Both the position numbers and the translations under genes were made by a program. Below are positions 1-7,141 of a stretch of 7,984 bases of DNA, one piece after another. The stretch spans positions 1-7,984 of the forward strand of contig SLKL01000220.1 in NCBI GenBank assembly GCA_007134625.1, read 5' to 3'. The notes under the pieces are model-generated. The model was not told the DNA's origin. It saw nothing but the letters and a program-made list of their open reading frames with translations, and ran no database searches. Within the stretch, counting starts at the first letter, position 1; every line of letters starts with the position of its first letter. The DNA is from Saprospiraceae bacterium (GTDB taxonomy: Bacteria > Bacteroidota > Bacteroidia > Chitinophagales > Saprospiraceae).

Positions 1-2
1 AC

Positions 3-2237
3 TTAAGTAGAGCAAGGTATGTGGTGCCGACACCTCCCGCAGGACAGCCGGAAATATCCTCTATTTTTGCTGCCGGGTTATGGCTTGGGGGTTTTGATGA
101 TGAAGGCAATCTTAAATTGGCTGCACAAACCTATAGAAGAGAAAGCAGTAATGATTGGTGGCCAGGTCCACTTAACGAAGAGGGTAGGACAGATTTTAGT
201 CAATGCAGAGATTGGGATGTGGTATTTAGTGTGACTAGGGAGGATGTTGAAGTTCAAAGAAAAAATATTCAACATTACAGTCAACTTGGGTTGCCTATTC
301 CAAAAGAGAGGATTCCTGAGAATATACTTTATTGGCCGGCAATAGGTAATCCTTATTTTAGTGAAAGGTATGGTTTTGATTTGCCTCAATCCGATCAGGG
401 GCTGGCGCCTTATTTTGACTATAACAATGATGGCTTGTACAATCCCATTGATGGTGATTTTCCTATTTTAGGTTTAGATAATTGTGCTACTTCGGTTGAG
501 ACCAGAATACCGGATGAAATGCTTTTTTGGATATTTAACGATGCCGGTGGGTTTCACACTAATTCTGGTGGGGATGTCACCAATTTTGAATTTAGGGCTC
601 AAGCATTTGCATTTGATGCCGGTAATGAGTTAGATCATATGACTTTTTATCGATATCAAATGGTCAATCGTGGACATAGTATTTTAGATAGCACCTATAT
701 AGGTCTTTGGGTGGATTTTGATTTGGGTTGTCCCTTTAATGACTATATCGGTAGTTATCCAGACCTCGATCTTGCTTTTGCTTATAATATGGATGAATTT
801 GGGGGAACTAATCAAGGCTGTGAATGTTTTAATATTCCGACTTACTGTGATCATGTTCCGGCTATTGGTCTAAACTTATTGAGAGGTCCTTTTAATGAGC
901 AAGGTGAATATTTAGGAATAAGTTATTTTATGTTAAACAGTAACGTAGGAAATTTTACCGGCCCTGTTGCTACCACAGATCCTACTAATGCGACCGAATA
1001 TTACCGATATCTTACAGGGCATTTCAGGGACGGTCGTCCTTTGACAATTGGTGGGGAGGGTTATCGACCTGAGGGAGGAACTAAGACTAACTTTGCCTTT
1101 CCCGGTAACCCGTCTGATCCGGATGCCTGGACCATGTGTTCCGAAGATCTGGAACCAGGTGACCGCAGGTCACTTATATCCACAGGACCTTTAAAATTTT
1201 ACCCCGGATCTGTAAATGAGATTATTTACGGTGTACCCTTCGTCCTCGATGTTGACTATCCCTGCCCCGATTTGACTAGGCTTTTTGAGGTTACTAAGAA
1301 AACACGCACACTATTCGATCAGTGCTTTCAATTGGATATGAGGGGACCCGATGCGCCGGAAATGGTGGTCAGCCGCATGAACGATGCCTTTTCTGTTGAG
1401 CTTACCAATGATTTCTCAGGATCTAACAACCGAAATCAAGATTATAGAGAAAGCGCGACTTTTATACCAGATGATGTTCAGGATCAATACTACGAATTTG
1501 AAGGTTATATTGTCTATCAGCTTCGAAGTCCGGATTTACCTCTGACTCATGAGACCTTCACTAATCCCGATCTTGCGATTCCGGTATTTCAGTCAGATGT
1601 AGAAAATGATGTGGACATCATTTACAATTGGTCGCGTTATGAAAACCCAAACTACTATCTGGCAAGACCTATCTTTATTCCTGAGTTGATGGTGGATGGA
1701 GCTAATGCTGGGATTGAAAATAATTTTGTCATAGACCGGGATATGTTTGACCAATCGGGGGATGGTCGATTACAAGCAGGTCAGGATTATTACTTTACAG
1801 TGATTGCTTATGCTCACAACGATTTTCGCCCATTTGAATGGCGAAGCCCTGAGGTAGGTCAGGCAGAGCCATTTTTAAGCAGTACGCAAAACCTGCGGGT
1901 ATATACGCTGAACTTGGATAATGATCTATTGCCACAAACTGAAGATGGTAGGGCTGTTTTTGCTTCAGATGAAATGCCCTATCGGGATAAGTGGCATTTT
2001 AATTTGCCCGGCAATCCGGGTACTGACTTTCTGCAGTTAAGGATTACCTCTGTAGAAGAAATAGATTTCAAAATCCGGGTAATCAGTATGGATGGAAGCT
2101 TGGTGTACTTCGGTTATTTTTCCGGAGAAGAGTACAGAGTAGCAGCCCAATCCTGGACATCCGGAATATACAATGTTGAACTAATCAGCATGGGAGAAAA
2201 ACCGAATTCTAAAAACCTTTTATGGGTAAAAAAATAA
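3..2237 (+). CDS. Large T9SS-exported surface protein, 5'-truncated by window edge (paralogue 1; modules A+B+sorting tail)
   Basis: Function unknown; a probable cell-surface or secreted protein. The frame is open to the left edge and codons 3-20 (LSRARY) continue the match to gene 2, so the GTG at 21 is internal. Aligned with gene 2, about 73 N-terminal residues, including the expected signal peptide, lie outside the window. Module A runs to about position 1340 and contains GNLKLAAQTYRR, WPGPL, WPAIGNPYF, a FDYNNDGLYNPIDGDFP calcium-loop-like motif (about 414-464), FRAQAFAF, FYRYQMVNRG, DLGCPF and GNPSDPDAW. Module B begins at GPDAPE (1344) and ends near YTLN (about 1910); its end (QDYYFTVIAYAHND) resembles the last strand of an FN3-like sandwich. 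The C-terminal roughly 77 residues (LPGNPGTDF...SGIYNVELI...LLWVKK) fit a T9SS type A sorting domain. From GPDAPE to the stop it aligns with gene 2 without net indels. It is first of three same-strand genes, ending 4 bp before gene 2. Confidence 0.88.
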   Translation, partial: LSRARYVVPTPPAGQPEISSIFAAGLWLGGFDDEGNLKLAAQTYRRESSNDWWPGPLNEEGRTDFSQCRDWDVVFSVTREDVEVQRKNIQHYSQLGLPIPKERIPENILYWPAIGNPYFSERYGFDLPQSDQGLAPYFDYNNDGLYNPIDGDFPILGLDNCATSVETRIPDEMLFWIFNDAGGFHTNSGGDVTNFEFRAQAFAFDAGNELDHMTFYRYQMVNRGHSILDSTYIGLWVDFDLGCPFNDYIGSYPDLDLAFAYNMDEFGGTNQGCECFNIPTYCDHVPAIGLNLLRGPFNEQGEYLGISYFMLNSNVGNFTGPVATTDPTNATEYYRYLTGHFRDGRPLTIGGEGYRPEGGTKTNFAFPGNPSDPDAWTMCSEDLEPGDRRSLISTGPLKFYPGSVNEIIYGVPFVLDVDYPCPDLTRLFEVTKKTRTLFDQCFQLDMRGPDAPEMVVSRMNDAFSVELTNDFSGSNNRNQDYRESATFIPDDVQDQYYEFEGYIVYQLRSPDLPLTHETFTNPDLAIPVFQSDVENDVDIIYNWSRYENPNYYLARPIFIPELMVDGANAGIENNFVIDRDMFDQSGDGRLQAGQDYYFTVIAYAHNDFRPFEWRSPEVGQAEPFLSSTQNLRVYTLNLDNDLLPQTEDGRAVFASDEMPYRDKWHFNLPGNPGTDFLQLRITSVEEIDFKIRVISMDGSLVYFGYFSGEEYRVAAQSWTSGIYNVELISMGEKPNSKNLLWVKK
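1344..1910 (+). repeat. Module B, copy 1
   Basis: First of three copies of a module of about 185-190 residues, running from GPDAPE to VYTL. Shared landmarks in all three copies are GPDAP, SNNRN.DY.E, FEGY..(Y/F)QLR, VFQSD or IFQSD followed by ..ND, G.N.G, DYY or EYY near ..AYA.N, and N.R.YT. The beta-rich pattern suggests a sandwich fold, which is an inference. Confidence 0.8.
2004..2234 (+). other. T9SS type A-like C-terminal sorting domain of gene 1
   Basis: The last 77 residues have the usual order of this tail: a PGNPGTDF opening, a hydrophobic strand (FLQLRI), IRVISMDGSLVY, then W.SGIYNVELI and a final basic strand ending LLWVKK. In the known system this domain directs export through the outer membrane and is removed on the surface by the PorU sortase. 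Confidence 0.75.
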
Positions 2238-2241
2238 AACT

Positions 2242-4668
2242 ATGAAACCGTACAATTATCTTATTTTTCTCATTATTAATCTGTTTTGCTCAATAACTAT
2301 TCACGCCATCAATATGGATGAAATCGGTGCGGTGATAAATGAAGAACCGAGCTCTGACTACCGATCTGATTGTATTCCTGCTATGGCTCACAGAGATCTG
2401 ACAGTAAACAAAGTAAGAGCAAGGATATTGACAGGTGGTGATAAATGGTGGGATCCCAATCAATGGAGTGCAAACTATATTGTGCCTGCACCGCCAATAG
2501 GAGAACCTGAGTTGTCTTTGGCTTTTGCCGGGGCTGTATGGGCCGGCGGACTGGATGATGAGGGCAATCTTAAATTAGCAGCACAAACTTATAGAAGACC
2601 AGATGCTAATGATTGGTGGCCTGGTCCACTAAACGAAGATGGAATGACAGATTTTGGTCAATGTAGAGATTGGGATCAGATTTTTAAGGTGACGAATGAT
2701 GATGTTGTAGAACAGCGAAGAAATATTCAACAGTACAGTCAGCTTGGCTTACCTATTCCCAGGGAAAAGGTTCCGGAGAATATCCTATATTGGCCTGCAG
2801 TAGGCAATCCCTATTTTAGTGAAAGATATAATTTTGATTTGCCTCAAGGTGATCAAGGTTTTGCTCCTTTCTTTGATTTTAATGATGATGGATTGTACAA
2901 TCCAGTTGATGGTGATTTTCCTGTTTTAGGGTTAGAGGATTGCGGTGTGTCTGTGGATACCCGAATACCGGACGAAATGTTTTTCTGGATATTTAATGAT
3001 GCAGGTGGAATCCATACCAGATCAGGTGGTGACCCTATGCATCTGGAAGTCAGAGCACAAGCATTTGCATTCGATGCGGGTAGTGAATTGGATTATATGA
3101 CCTTTTATCGCTATCAAATGGTGAACAGAGGTGCTAGTTTTTTAGATAGTACTTTTTTTGGTTTGTGGTCTGATATTGATTTGGGGTGTCCATTCGACGG
3201 ATATCTGGGAAGTAATCCTGAGATTGATTTGGCATTTGTTTATTCAGCAAATTCCCCCGGAGGAGATTGTGAGTGTGGTAGTTATACTAACCCTTATCTG
3301 TGTGAATTTATGCCGGCTATTGGGGTCAATGTTCTTGGCGGACCTAAAGATAGCGAGGGGAATAATTTAGGTTTGTCCTATTTCATATATCATAATAATC
3401 CAGGAGGATTTGATGGACCACCTGCAACAACTGATCCTACTAATGCAACGGAATATTATCGTTATTTGAATGGTGTGTACCGGGACGGTTTTCCTCCCCA
3501 AAATGTTCCTGATCCCAATTTTGCCTATCCAGGCAATCCCTCTGATCCCGATGCCTGGACCATGTGTTCAGATCCTGAGGCACAATCAGGTGATAGAAGA
3601 AAACTTATGTCTTCCGGCCCCTTCAGATTAGATCCCGGAGGATATAGTGAGATAGTTTATGGGGTGCCTTTTATCTTACATGCGGATTATCCCTGTCCGG
3701 ATTTGACGCGATTGTTTGAGGTGACTAAGAAAACCCGGTCGCTATTCGATCAGTGTTTCCAATTGGATATGAGGGGACCCGATGCACCAGAAATGGTAGT
3801 AAGTAGAATGAGCGATGCATTTGCTGTTGAGCTAAGGAATGATTTCGCCGGATCAAATAACCGAAATCAGGACTACAGGGAAAAAGCGACTTTTGTGCCA
3901 GATGATGCTCAGGATCAATATTACGAATTCGAAGGTTATGTAGTTTATCAACTGCGCAGTCCGGATTTGTCGTTATCTCATGAGACTTTTGCCAACCCCA
4001 ATCTGGCTATTCCGATATTTCAGTCTGATGTTGAAAACGATGTGGATATCATATACAACTGGACGCGTTATTACAATCCGAACTACTATCGGGCTAGACC
4101 TATTTATATCCCGTATTTAATGGTGGATGGAGCCAATACAGGTATTGAAAACAATTTCATCATAGACCGGGATATGTTTGACCAATCTGGAGATGGTCGA
4201 TTGCAAGCAGGTCAGGATTATTACTATGTGGCAATTGCATATGCGCACAACGACTTCCGTCCTTTTGAGTGGCGAAGTCCTGAAGTAGGGCAAGCAGAAC
4301 CATTTCTAAGCAGTAAGCAAAACCTGCGGGTTTATACACTAAATCTGGATAATGATTTATTGCCGCAAGCTGAAGATGGACGTGCCGTTTTGTCAGATGA
4401 TGAAACGACCTCAAGGGATAGATGGCACTTTAGTCTGCCCGGAAATCCCGGTACTGATTTTCTCCAATTAAGGGTTACATCTAAAGAAGAAATGGACTTC
4501 AAAGTTCGGGTGATCAGTATGGATGGGAGATTGATGTATTCCGGTTATTTTTCCGGAGAAGAGTACAGTGTAAATTCACAGAATTGGGCATCGGGTGTCT
4601 ATTCTGTTGAAATGATTAATCTCAACGATATTAAGAGTTCAAAGTCACTACTTTGGGTTAGGCATTAA
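2242..4668 (+). CDS. Large T9SS-exported surface protein, complete (paralogue 2; modules A+B+sorting tail)
   Basis: An 808-residue protein of unknown function. Residues 1-22 (MKPYNYLIFLIINLFCS..HA) form a Sec signal peptide with likely cleavage after IHA. Module A (about 50-510) opens with VNKVRARILTGGDKWWD and continues with AGGLDDEGNLKLAAQTYRR, DWWPGPL, a DFNDDGLYNPVDGD loop (212-225) like an EF-hand/thrombospondin-3 calcium site, RAQAFAFDAG, DIDLGCPF and PGNPSDPDAW. Module B runs about 512-700 (GPDAPE to VYTL). A T9SS type A-like tail fills about 732-808 (LPGNPGTDF, FKVRVISMDG, WASGVYSVEM, SLLWVRH). Nine cysteines of the mature chain are shared with gene 1. The ATG at 2242 is chosen because the signal peptide follows directly; it is preceded by A-rich sequence with no Shine-Dalgarno. 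It is 4 bp downstream of gene 1 and 23 bp upstream of gene 3, suggesting one transcript. Module names A and B are mine; the wider family match is from memory. Confidence 0.93.
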   Translation: MKPYNYLIFLIINLFCSITIHAINMDEIGAVINEEPSSDYRSDCIPAMAHRDLTVNKVRARILTGGDKWWDPNQWSANYIVPAPPIGEPELSLAFAGAVWAGGLDDEGNLKLAAQTYRRPDANDWWPGPLNEDGMTDFGQCRDWDQIFKVTNDDVVEQRRNIQQYSQLGLPIPREKVPENILYWPAVGNPYFSERYNFDLPQGDQGFAPFFDFNDDGLYNPVDGDFPVLGLEDCGVSVDTRIPDEMFFWIFNDAGGIHTRSGGDPMHLEVRAQAFAFDAGSELDYMTFYRYQMVNRGASFLDSTFFGLWSDIDLGCPFDGYLGSNPEIDLAFVYSANSPGGDCECGSYTNPYLCEFMPAIGVNVLGGPKDSEGNNLGLSYFIYHNNPGGFDGPPATTDPTNATEYYRYLNGVYRDGFPPQNVPDPNFAYPGNPSDPDAWTMCSDPEAQSGDRRKLMSSGPFRLDPGGYSEIVYGVPFILHADYPCPDLTRLFEVTKKTRSLFDQCFQLDMRGPDAPEMVVSRMSDAFAVELRNDFAGSNNRNQDYREKATFVPDDAQDQYYEFEGYVVYQLRSPDLSLSHETFANPNLAIPIFQSDVENDVDIIYNWTRYYNPNYYRARPIYIPYLMVDGANTGIENNFIIDRDMFDQSGDGRLQAGQDYYYVAIAYAHNDFRPFEWRSPEVGQAEPFLSSKQNLRVYTLNLDNDLLPQAEDGRAVLSDDETTSRDRWHFSLPGNPGTDFLQLRVTSKEEMDFKVRVISMDGRLMYSGYFSGEEYSVNSQNWASGVYSVEMINLNDIKSSKSLLWVRH
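3775..4341 (+). repeat. Module B, copy 2
   Basis: Second copy, in gene 2. It has the same length as copy 1, with conserved stretches such as IDRDMFDQSGDGRLQAGQDY, RPFEWRSPEVGQAEPFLSS and FQSDVENDVDIIYNW. Confidence 0.8.
4435..4665 (+). other. T9SS type A-like C-terminal sorting domain of gene 2
   Basis: The last 77 residues (LPGNPGTDF, VRVISMDGRLMY, WASGVYSVEM, SLLWVRH) match the tail of gene 1 without gaps and follow the type A sorting pattern. Confidence 0.75.
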
Positions 4669-4691
4669 TAAATTATATAAAACTATTTGAT

Positions 4692-7055
4692 ATGAAACTT
4701 CCATTACTTTTTATCGCTTTTTTTCTGGGCATCAGCTCTTTAATTAATGCTCAAAACTCAGATTTTATTGGTCCGGATGCGCCTGATTTAAAAGCTATTT
4801 CCTTTGATCAGAAAATCGTTCTCTTTTTAGAAAATCCTGAAAAATCGAATAATAGAAATTTAGATTATAAGGAGGAAATTGAAATTGATTTTGATTTAGA
4901 AGAGGAGGCTGATTTGTTTTACAGATTTGAGGGCTATCAATTGTTCCAATTGCGAGACGCTTCAGTAGAATTAACAATAGAAAACTTACTCAATCCATTT
5001 AAGGCCCGTCAGGTATTTCAGTCTGACCTTCAAAATGATATTGTTTCAGCATTTAACTGGAAAGCTGTTGAGGACCCCTTTTCGGATGACACCCTCTACG
5101 TTCCGGTGCTTAAAATAGAAGGTGAAAATATAGGAGTAAGACATGGCTATGTTTTTGAGCAATGTGCTTTTACAGACAGTCCCCTGGAAAATGGAAAAGA
5201 ATACTATTTTACAGTTTTAGCATATGCCTACAACAATTATCAGGGTTTTGATGTGATACGTTTTCCTGATGGGCAAAAACAAACCTACCTGCCATCCACC
5301 CGTAATGTCCGTTCTTATACTTTCTCACCCAAAGCTTTATTGCCCGGCACTAAAATCTTTAGTGATTATGGTGATCCACTTCCCATAACGAGATTAGAGG
5401 GACAGGGGAATAATGAGAGACCCTTAATTCCGGTAGATGGTTTTGATGAAAAGGTATTAAGTGGAAATTTCAATGGAGAAATAGAATACCTTCCCGGCTT
5501 TGGACCTTTTGAAGTTTTTATCGCTAATCCTTTTGAAGTTCGTGACGGTACTTTTGAATTAGAATTTATTGACACTGATCCAAATGAATATGCAGTTGAT
5601 GAAAATGCGTCTTTTAGACTCACTAAATTAGAAACAGGAGAGACTTATGAGTCAACATTAACTTTGGGAACAAATGTAGAGGAATTAATTAACAAATTTG
5701 GGCTGGGAATTAGAATTTATCAGGCAGATCCTCCCGGAGCCAAACCAGGATTGATTCGCGATAATGGTTTTATAGGTGGATTTATGGAATATAAAAATCC
5801 CAACGGTCCTCAATGGTTGAGTTTTGTTGAAGACCAAACAACGGATCCGAATTGGAATAATGAGGTAATATTTGATTATATAAAAACCGAGGAGAGAAGT
5901 GATGATTTCTCACTTGATCCCAATAGGTCTTTTATCGTGAACAATGAGACCGGTTTTTTCCCATATTGCTTATGTGATAGCAGACCGGGAAATTTACCTT
6001 TTGTGTCTCCTGCCTGGATAAATGATGCCAATTCAGCTGTGTGTGGGTCATCTTTTGGCTTGGGTGCTTTGAATAATGTTGATATTGTTTTTACTTCAGA
6101 TAAAAGCAAATGGAGTAGAGTAGTGATTGTGGAGGCCACTACGGAATTTCTAAAAGAAGGGTCGGGTGAATCCTTAGGAGGGACACAGATGCGCTTGCTG
6201 GACAGACCTGCTGCTTCAAAAAATGCCGGAGCAGTCGGTTTGCCGCTGAACGATCCCGATCTGCCTAATGGTTTTGGTTGGTTTCCGGGATATGCTATTG
6301 ACATCAATTCAGGACAAAGGTTAAATTTGTTTTTCTCAGAGGCTACTATATATAGTCCTGACAATCCTATGATGGAGGGTGTGCATCCAGATTATCTGGT
6401 AGGGAATGATAGAATGTGGAATCCGGGTCTGGAAACCGAAGTAGATGGATTACCCGGTTCATCAAGATACTTTACAGGTGGTCACCATTTTATTTATGTC
6501 ACCAATCAGGAATACGATGGTTGCGCTCAAATACACGATATACTCACTGGACCTTTACCTCCGAGATTAAGTCTTCCGCAAGTATTTAGAACTGTAAACT
6601 GGACAGTTATGCCACTGGCAAGTCAATTGCTCAGCTACGAAGAAGGTTTGATTCCTAATGATGTCAGGGTTCAACTTAGAGTTACACAACCTTTTTCAGC
6701 TGTGGGTTCATCTCATCCCAATTATTCACCTTTTGCCCATAATAAATATCAATTTACAATAGACGGCATGGCATTTGATCCGGATGTGAATCTGCCGGGC
6801 TATGAGGGTAGACTTATTCCTGTTACCTTGATCAGGAATCCCGGACCCACTTTAATTATACTCAAAGCTAATTCTATCATTGATGAAATACTCACTGTTG
6901 AAGTCTATGACCGTAATGGCTTATTACAATTCACTACAACACTTACCGATCGCTTGACTGAGATCGATACTTCAGGCTGGCCGGCAGGTGTGTATGTAGT
7001 GCATGTATATGATCAGGAAGGAAATCGAACTACTTTACAGTATGTTAAGAGTTAA
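4692..7055 (+). CDS. Large T9SS-exported surface protein, complete (module B + unique module C + sorting tail)
   Basis: A 787-residue protein of unknown function. Residues 1-20 form a signal peptide (MKLPLLFIAFFLGISSLINA, cleavage before Q21). The mature chain starts almost at once with module B (27-211: GPDAPD, SNNRNLDYKE, FEGYQLFQLR, VFQSDLQNDI, KEYYFTVLAYAYNNY, RNVRSYTF), which matches the middle of genes 1 and 2 at roughly one third identity by eye. Residues about 230-700 have no counterpart in genes 1 and 2 and include RLEGQGNN, GFGPFEVFIANP, GTFELEFID, GFIGGFMEY, DIVFTSDKSKWSR, GFGWFPGYAIDINSGQRLN, MWNPG and GGHHFIYV. These resemble, from memory, the C-terminal half of very long Bacteroidota T9SS cargo proteins. 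The tail from about 713 (LIRNPGPTLIIL, LTVEVYDRNG, WPAGVYVVHVYD, LQYVKS) fits a type A sorting domain. The gene lacks module A altogether. It lies 23 bp after gene 2, probably in the same operon, so its product is likely made together with the A-containing proteins. Confidence 0.92.
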   Translation: MKLPLLFIAFFLGISSLINAQNSDFIGPDAPDLKAISFDQKIVLFLENPEKSNNRNLDYKEEIEIDFDLEEEADLFYRFEGYQLFQLRDASVELTIENLLNPFKARQVFQSDLQNDIVSAFNWKAVEDPFSDDTLYVPVLKIEGENIGVRHGYVFEQCAFTDSPLENGKEYYFTVLAYAYNNYQGFDVIRFPDGQKQTYLPSTRNVRSYTFSPKALLPGTKIFSDYGDPLPITRLEGQGNNERPLIPVDGFDEKVLSGNFNGEIEYLPGFGPFEVFIANPFEVRDGTFELEFIDTDPNEYAVDENASFRLTKLETGETYESTLTLGTNVEELINKFGLGIRIYQADPPGAKPGLIRDNGFIGGFMEYKNPNGPQWLSFVEDQTTDPNWNNEVIFDYIKTEERSDDFSLDPNRSFIVNNETGFFPYCLCDSRPGNLPFVSPAWINDANSAVCGSSFGLGALNNVDIVFTSDKSKWSRVVIVEATTEFLKEGSGESLGGTQMRLLDRPAASKNAGAVGLPLNDPDLPNGFGWFPGYAIDINSGQRLNLFFSEATIYSPDNPMMEGVHPDYLVGNDRMWNPGLETEVDGLPGSSRYFTGGHHFIYVTNQEYDGCAQIHDILTGPLPPRLSLPQVFRTVNWTVMPLASQLLSYEEGLIPNDVRVQLRVTQPFSAVGSSHPNYSPFAHNKYQFTIDGMAFDPDVNLPGYEGRLIPVTLIRNPGPTLIILKANSIIDEILTVEVYDRNGLLQFTTTLTDRLTEIDTSGWPAGVYVVHVYDQEGNRTTLQYVKS
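4770..5324 (+). repeat. Module B, copy 3 (diverged, at the mature N-terminus of gene 3)
   Basis: Third copy, immediately after the signal peptide of gene 3. GPDAPD, SNNRNLDYKE, RFEGYQLFQLR, QVFQSDLQND, ENIGV, GKEYYFTVLAYAYNN and STRNVRSYTF align in order with copies 1 and 2. It is much more diverged, with roughly a third of positions identical by eye, so this relationship is older than the duplication of genes 1 and 2. Confidence 0.75.
6828..7052 (+). other. T9SS type A-like C-terminal sorting domain of gene 3
   Basis: The last 75 residues read LIRNPGPTLIIL, ILTVEVYDRNGLL, TEIDTSGWPAGVYVVHVYD and LQYVKS. The (W)PAGVYVV strand and the short basic ending are closer to the textbook type A tail than those of genes 1 and 2, and are clearly diverged from them. 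Confidence 0.8.
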
Positions 7056-7141
7056 TTTTTGGTTTCTGGCGAATGGCATGACAATAAAGTTTATTGAAAT
7101 CACATACTAGATGGCAGGAGCCCAAAGCTAGCAGCTAAAAA
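7056..7141. other. Convergent intergenic region with a weak inverted repeat
   Basis: This 86 bp stretch lies between two converging genes and should hold the transcript ends of both. It has a T-run just after the gene 3 stop (7056-7060), a perfect AT-only inverted repeat CAATAA-AGT-TTATTG (7082-7096, with one extra A-T closing pair possible), and a small GCTAGC palindrome near 7129. None has a GC-rich stem followed by a T-run, so no intrinsic terminator is called. Confidence 0.35.

Larger units (their letters stand above)
3..4668 (+). repeat. Tandem gene duplication (two direct copies, about 2.2-2.4 kb each)
   Basis: Genes 1 and 2 are direct tandem copies. Their proteins align through the whole visible length, with an offset of 79 residues near the left edge falling to 70 from GPDAPE onward, so the only net length difference is nine residues inside module A. 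Module B and the tail align without net gaps and are close to 87% identical by eye across B. DNA identity is patchy: many synonymous differences, but exact runs of 26-28 bp at 1329-1354/3760-3785, 1729-1756/4160-4187 and 2111-2137/4542-4568. Confidence 0.9.

Noticed and set aside
21..23. GTG at 21 as the start of gene 1
   Set aside because: The frame is open to the left edge, and the residues before it (ARY) align with gene 2 (ANY), so this is an internal Val codon of a truncated gene.
19..234. 71-residue plus-strand frame at the left edge
   Set aside because: It overlaps gene 1 in another frame and has no homology to anything else in the window.
4160..4414. 84-residue minus-strand open frame
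   Set aside because: It is a shadow of the highly conserved module B and tail coding region of gene 2.
4682..4689. Possible Bacteroidota -7 promoter element (TAnnTTTG) before gene 3
   Set aside because: TTTG is present at 4686-4689, but the TA is replaced by AC at 4682-4683, and transcription from it would leave almost no leader before the ATG at 4692.
5876..6364. 162-residue open frame on the minus strand
   Set aside because: It is fully antisense to gene 3, whose frame is supported by a signal peptide, module B homology and a sorting tail; the antisense translation shows no recognisable motif.
7082..7096. Inverted repeat CAATAA-AGT-TTATTG as an intrinsic terminator
   Set aside because: The stem is all A-T and short, the loop is three bases, and no T-run follows on either strand. 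It is noted only as part of the intergenic region.
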